Shown here in pieces: positions 61,745 to 64,000 of a stretch of DNA of 64,000 bases (position 1 is the stretch's first letter; every line of letters begins with the position of its first letter). The DNA comes from Herbidospora mongoliensis (GTDB lineage Bacteria > Actinomycetota > Actinomycetes > Streptosporangiales > Streptosporangiaceae). Location: NCBI RefSeq assembly GCF_001570545.1, contig NZ_BBXD01000019.1:62001-126000 (forward strand). Reading direction: 5' to 3'. The notes under the pieces are model-generated. The model did not search any database, had not been told where the DNA came from, and saw only the letters and a program-made list of their open reading frames with translations. The position numbers and the translations under genes are program-made.

Positions 61745-62940
61745 ACAGACCGGTCGACCGCACCCTGCCCAACGGCCTGCGGATCCTGGCCCTCGACCAC
61801 GGCGTCATGCCGATGGTGGAGGCCCGCCTGCACCTGCCCGCACCCTGTCTCACCCCGGCGGACCTGGCCGCGTCGATGCTGCTGGCCACCTGCCTGTCGC
61901 TCGGCCACGACGCGGGCGACGGGGTGGAACTGTCCGCGACCGGGGACGTGCACCGCGTCGGCGTCACCGCCTCCGCCGCGCTGACCGACCTCGACGTGCT
62001 GCTGGCCGCGCTGGCCGACGTCGTCGACGGCACCCCGGGGGACCTCCTGCCGGCCCGGGGCCAGCTGGTGGCCCAGCTCCGGGTGCTCGGCGCCCATCCC
62101 GACATCGCGACCAGGGCCGCACTGGCCCGCCACCTGTTCGGCGACCACCCGGTGAGCCACCCCGTCCCCGGCGCCGACGACGTGGCCGCGATCACCGAGC
62201 TGCACCGCCCCTTCGACCCACGCGGCGCGGTGCTGATCATCCTGGCCCCCGGCGACCCCGGGAGGCTGGCCGACGCCGCGGAGAAGGCCCTGACCGGCTG
62301 GACCGGGTGCGGCACCGTCACGCTGCCCCCGCTCGGCCCGATCGAGACCGGCCGCCTGACGGCGCTCCCCCAGCCCGGCACCTCGCAGTCGCGGATCCGC
62401 CTGCGCGCCCCCGCCGTACCGGTCGACGACGAGCGCTACCCGGCTCTCTTCGTGGCGAGCAACGTCACGGGCGGCGCACTCTCCTCACGCCTGGCCAGGA
62501 GCCTGCGCGAGGACAAGGGTTATGTGTACGGGATCATGTCCTATTTCGACCTGCGGCCCGGCCGTCCGCTGCTGGCCATCGAGGCCGACACCGCCGCCGC
62601 GACCACCTCGGCCGCGCTGGAGGTGCTGGGCGGGGAGCTCCACCGGCTGGGCACCACCCATCCCCCGACCGAGGCGGAGGTCCACGCCGCCCGGACGTAC
62701 GCCCTCGGCTCGTCCGCGACCCGCCTCGCCTCGCGCGCCGCCTACGCCAACGCGCTGTTCGACCTCGCGGCCAAGTCGGCCGACCCGCTGCTGCTGTTCG
62801 ACTTCACCCGCCGCATCGGGGCGACGACCACCGAAGAGGTGGTCGCGGCGGCGGCGGAGTACCTCGCCCCCGGCCGGTTCTCCGGTGTGGTCGCCGCCGA
62901 TCCTGAGGCGTTGCCGGAGACGCTCTCACTCGTCCGATAG
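61741..62940 (+). CDS. M16-like peptidase partner, no zinc motif
   Basis: 399 residues. The M16 fold start (RTLPNGLRILALDHG) is present, but the HxxEH position reads through helix LAASMLLATCLSLGHDAG without metal ligands. The C-terminal substrate-binding signature SLREDKGYVYGIMSYF is conserved (Arg and Tyr). It is thus the non-catalytic alpha-type subunit that helps hold the substrate of the 60491 enzyme. It is the last gene of the cluster before the terminator. Confidence 0.9.
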   Translation: MNRPVDRTLPNGLRILALDHGVMPMVEARLHLPAPCLTPADLAASMLLATCLSLGHDAGDGVELSATGDVHRVGVTASAALTDLDVLLAALADVVDGTPGDLLPARGQLVAQLRVLGAHPDIATRAALARHLFGDHPVSHPVPGADDVAAITELHRPFDPRGAVLIILAPGDPGRLADAAEKALTGWTGCGTVTLPPLGPIETGRLTALPQPGTSQSRIRLRAPAVPVDDERYPALFVASNVTGGALSSRLARSLREDKGYVYGIMSYFDLRPGRPLLAIEADTAAATTSAALEVLGGELHRLGTTHPPTEAEVHAARTYALGSSATRLASRAAYANALFDLAAKSADPLLLFDFTRRIGATTTEEVVAAAAEYLAPGRFSGVVAADPEALPETLSLVR

Positions 62941-62952
62941 TCGTACAAAGAG

Positions 62953-62987
62953 AAAGAGCCGGCCCGGAGAACCGGGCCGGCTCTTTT
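62953..62987. terminator. Terminator at the right edge of the peptide cluster
   Basis: 15-bp perfect stem AAAGAGCCGGCCCGG with its complement, loop AGAA, followed by T4 (A-rich on the other side). It separates the M16 gene from a convergent gene and can act on both strands. Confidence 0.9.
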
Positions 62988-62998
62988 CACTCAGACAT

Positions 62999-64000
62999 TC
63001 ACCACGGGGACGGCGCCGGGGGCGCCACGACCGCCGGGCGGTCGTCGCAGGTGATGGTGTTGGGGAGCTGCCACGAACCCGCCCACGGGCCGGTCGTGCC
63101 GCCGCCGTCGTTGCCGCCCAGGTCGGTCACGGAGAACTCCGAGCCGGTCGGGGGGAAGTTGAACGAGCCGCAGTTGTTGATGCCGACCGCTCCGACGTTG
63201 CGGGCGTCGACGTTCTCGAACGAGGCGCCGCCCTTGACGCGGGCGCTCAGGACCGAGGTCCCGGTGCCGTCGATGCGGAGGTTCTTGAACTTCACGCCGG
63301 TGATCGAGTAGAGGTCCTTCACTCCCCACTCGCTCACCATCATGATCGCGTTGTAGGTGCTGTCGAGGTAGTGGTCGCCGGTGACCTGGATGTCGTTCTC
63401 GATCGAGCGGTCGAGGGCGTAGAGCCAGATCGCGCCGAGACCGATGCGCCAGTTCAGGTCGAACGTGCCCGCCCGGACCGTGGTGTTGTCAGTGAACTTC
63501 AGCGTGCCGGTGAAGGGCTCGGCGCCGAAGCGGGAACCGGCGTGCAGGCCGGAGCCCTCGCGCAGCGGGTCGGCCACCAGGTTGTTGGAGACCACGTTGT
63601 CCTTGCCGCCGTAGATCGCGATGCCGTTGGCCAGCGTCGGGGTCTGGACGGTGTTGCGGTCGAAGACGTTGTTGACGTTGGGGTTCTTCTCCGACCACAT
63701 GGCCAGGCCGTCGTCACCCGTGTTGCGGATGAAGTTGCCCGACACGACCGAGTTCGTCACGCCGCCGTGGAAGTTCAGGGCGTCGGCGATCTGGTCGACG
63801 ATGATGTTGTCGGTCACCTTGATGTTGTTCATCGGGCCGTCGAACCACAGGCCGACCTTGGTGTGGCGGATGTACAGGCCCTTGATCGTCGAGTCGCTCA
63901 TCGCGCCGCCGATGCCGTTGACCTGGTCGGTGTCGATCCGCTCCCGTACGTCGCCCTCGATGGTGAAGCCCGACAGGTGCACGTTGCGGCTGCCGCCCTC
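62999..64000 (-). CDS. Partial gene: right-handed beta-helix (pectate-lyase-like) secreted carbohydrate-active protein
   Basis: About 333 residues of the C-terminal part; the 5' end is outside the window. Parallel beta-helix coil repeats with Asn ladders are visible: IKGLYIRHTKVGLWFDGPMN, IKVTDNIIVDQIADALNFHG, SVVSGNFIRNTGDDGLAMWS and DNVVSNNLVADPL. The GDDGLAMW block recalls glycosidase or lyase active-site coils. Likely extracellular polysaccharide processing; exact activity not determinable. It ends 59 bases from the M16 stop, in convergent orientation. Confidence 0.8.
   Translation of the reverse strand, partial: EGGSRNVHLSGFTIEGDVRERIDTDQVNGIGGAMSDSTIKGLYIRHTKVGLWFDGPMNNIKVTDNIIVDQIADALNFHGGVTNSVVSGNFIRNTGDDGLAMWSEKNPNVNNVFDRNTVQTPTLANGIAIYGGKDNVVSNNLVADPLREGSGLHAGSRFGAEPFTGTLKFTDNTTVRAGTFDLNWRIGLGAIWLYALDRSIENDIQVTGDHYLDSTYNAIMMVSEWGVKDLYSITGVKFKNLRIDGTGTSVLSARVKGGASFENVDARNVGAVGINNCGSFNFPPTGSEFSVTDLGGNDGGGTTGPWAGSWQLPNTITCDDRPAVVAPPAPSPW

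Noticed and set aside
53320-62990. Calling the peptide cluster a thioamitide (thioviridamide-like) cluster
   Set aside because: Kinase, HopA1, decarboxylase and ring spacing fit, but no YcaO or TfuA gene is in the window, so thioamide formation is not supported.
53320-62990. Calling the cluster a class I-IV lanthipeptide or linaridin cluster
   Set aside because: No LanB, LanM, LanKC, LanL or LanC-like zinc cyclase and no CypH/CypL-like gene was found; the separate kinase and HopA1 genes fit class V.

Overview
The window is chromosomal DNA of a very GC-rich, mycothiol-producing actinomycete. The gene families look like the order Streptosporangiales, but no 16S or other species marker is present, so that placement is inference. 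Evidence for an actinomycete: mshB (mycothiol pathway), a sigE - anti-sigma - htrA - tatB block beside an O-methyltransferase, a DUF3117 gene, a 7Fe ferredoxin next to dapC, two succinate dehydrogenases, many GTG starts and GC-rich third codon positions. No tRNA, rRNA, CRISPR array, transposase or prophage was seen.

Layout. 1-9.96 kb: a truncated disordered-protein gene, a CPBP membrane protease, small membrane/secreted proteins, a CitE-type lyase, BioY, an EamA permease, an MgtE_N/CBS protein with DUF1003, MarR and Mrp. 10.1-23.5 kb: a conserved actinobacterial core (tatB-htrA-anti-sigma-sigE / O-methyltransferase, pepA, DUF3117, PaaX, tag, a DivIVA-like protein, a short FolP-like protein, two LOG proteins, dapE, dapC, ferredoxin). 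This order resembles the Rv1177-Rv1232c stretch of Mycobacterium tuberculosis. 23.5-25.8 kb: a small domain protein, a solute-binding lipoprotein and a methyltransferase. 25.8-31.5 kb: an unusual three-gene island, in which two paralogous sigma-region-4-like proteins flank a UvrD-type helicase with a RelE-like N-terminus. 31.5-41.9 kb: GH25 lysozyme, a degenerate cysteinyl-tRNA-synthetase-like protein, flavin reductase, MshB, an S9 peptidase, a heterodimeric ABC exporter and an HTH/Clp-N pair with two matching operators. 41.9-53.25 kb: two succinate dehydrogenase operons pointing away from each other around a LysR gene and a phosphatase / histidine kinase / response regulator module.

The main discovery is at about 53.3-63.0 kb. 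Seven short precursor genes, all with the leader motif ELLMxGADAYxxLAEvA and all ending in T-x4-C, are interleaved with a class V lanthipeptide / AviCys gene set: an APH-fold kinase (LxmK/TvaC type), a HopA1-domain lyase (LxmY/TvaD type), a cysteine-decarboxylase flavoprotein (LxmD/TvaF type), an F420/LLM-type reductase (LxmJ type), two paralogous catalytically degenerate APH-fold proteins, and an active plus inactive M16 peptidase pair. The T-x4-C spacing equals the macrocycle spacing of thioviridamide (Thr8-Cys13), yet no YcaO or TfuA gene is in the window. The likely products are therefore non-thioamidated, multi-dehydrated peptides with a C-terminal aminovinyl-methylcysteine ring, made combinatorially from seven precursors.

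The locus looks like two sub-clusters built from one module. Each has a run of precursors, a shared GC hairpin before the last precursor, an identical 37-nt hairpin after it, then enzymes. Each transcription unit starts with a copy of a 41-bp promoter-region repeat and ends in a strong terminator. Cluster edges are clear: an sdhB terminator on the left, and a convergent terminator plus a truncated beta-helix protein on the right.
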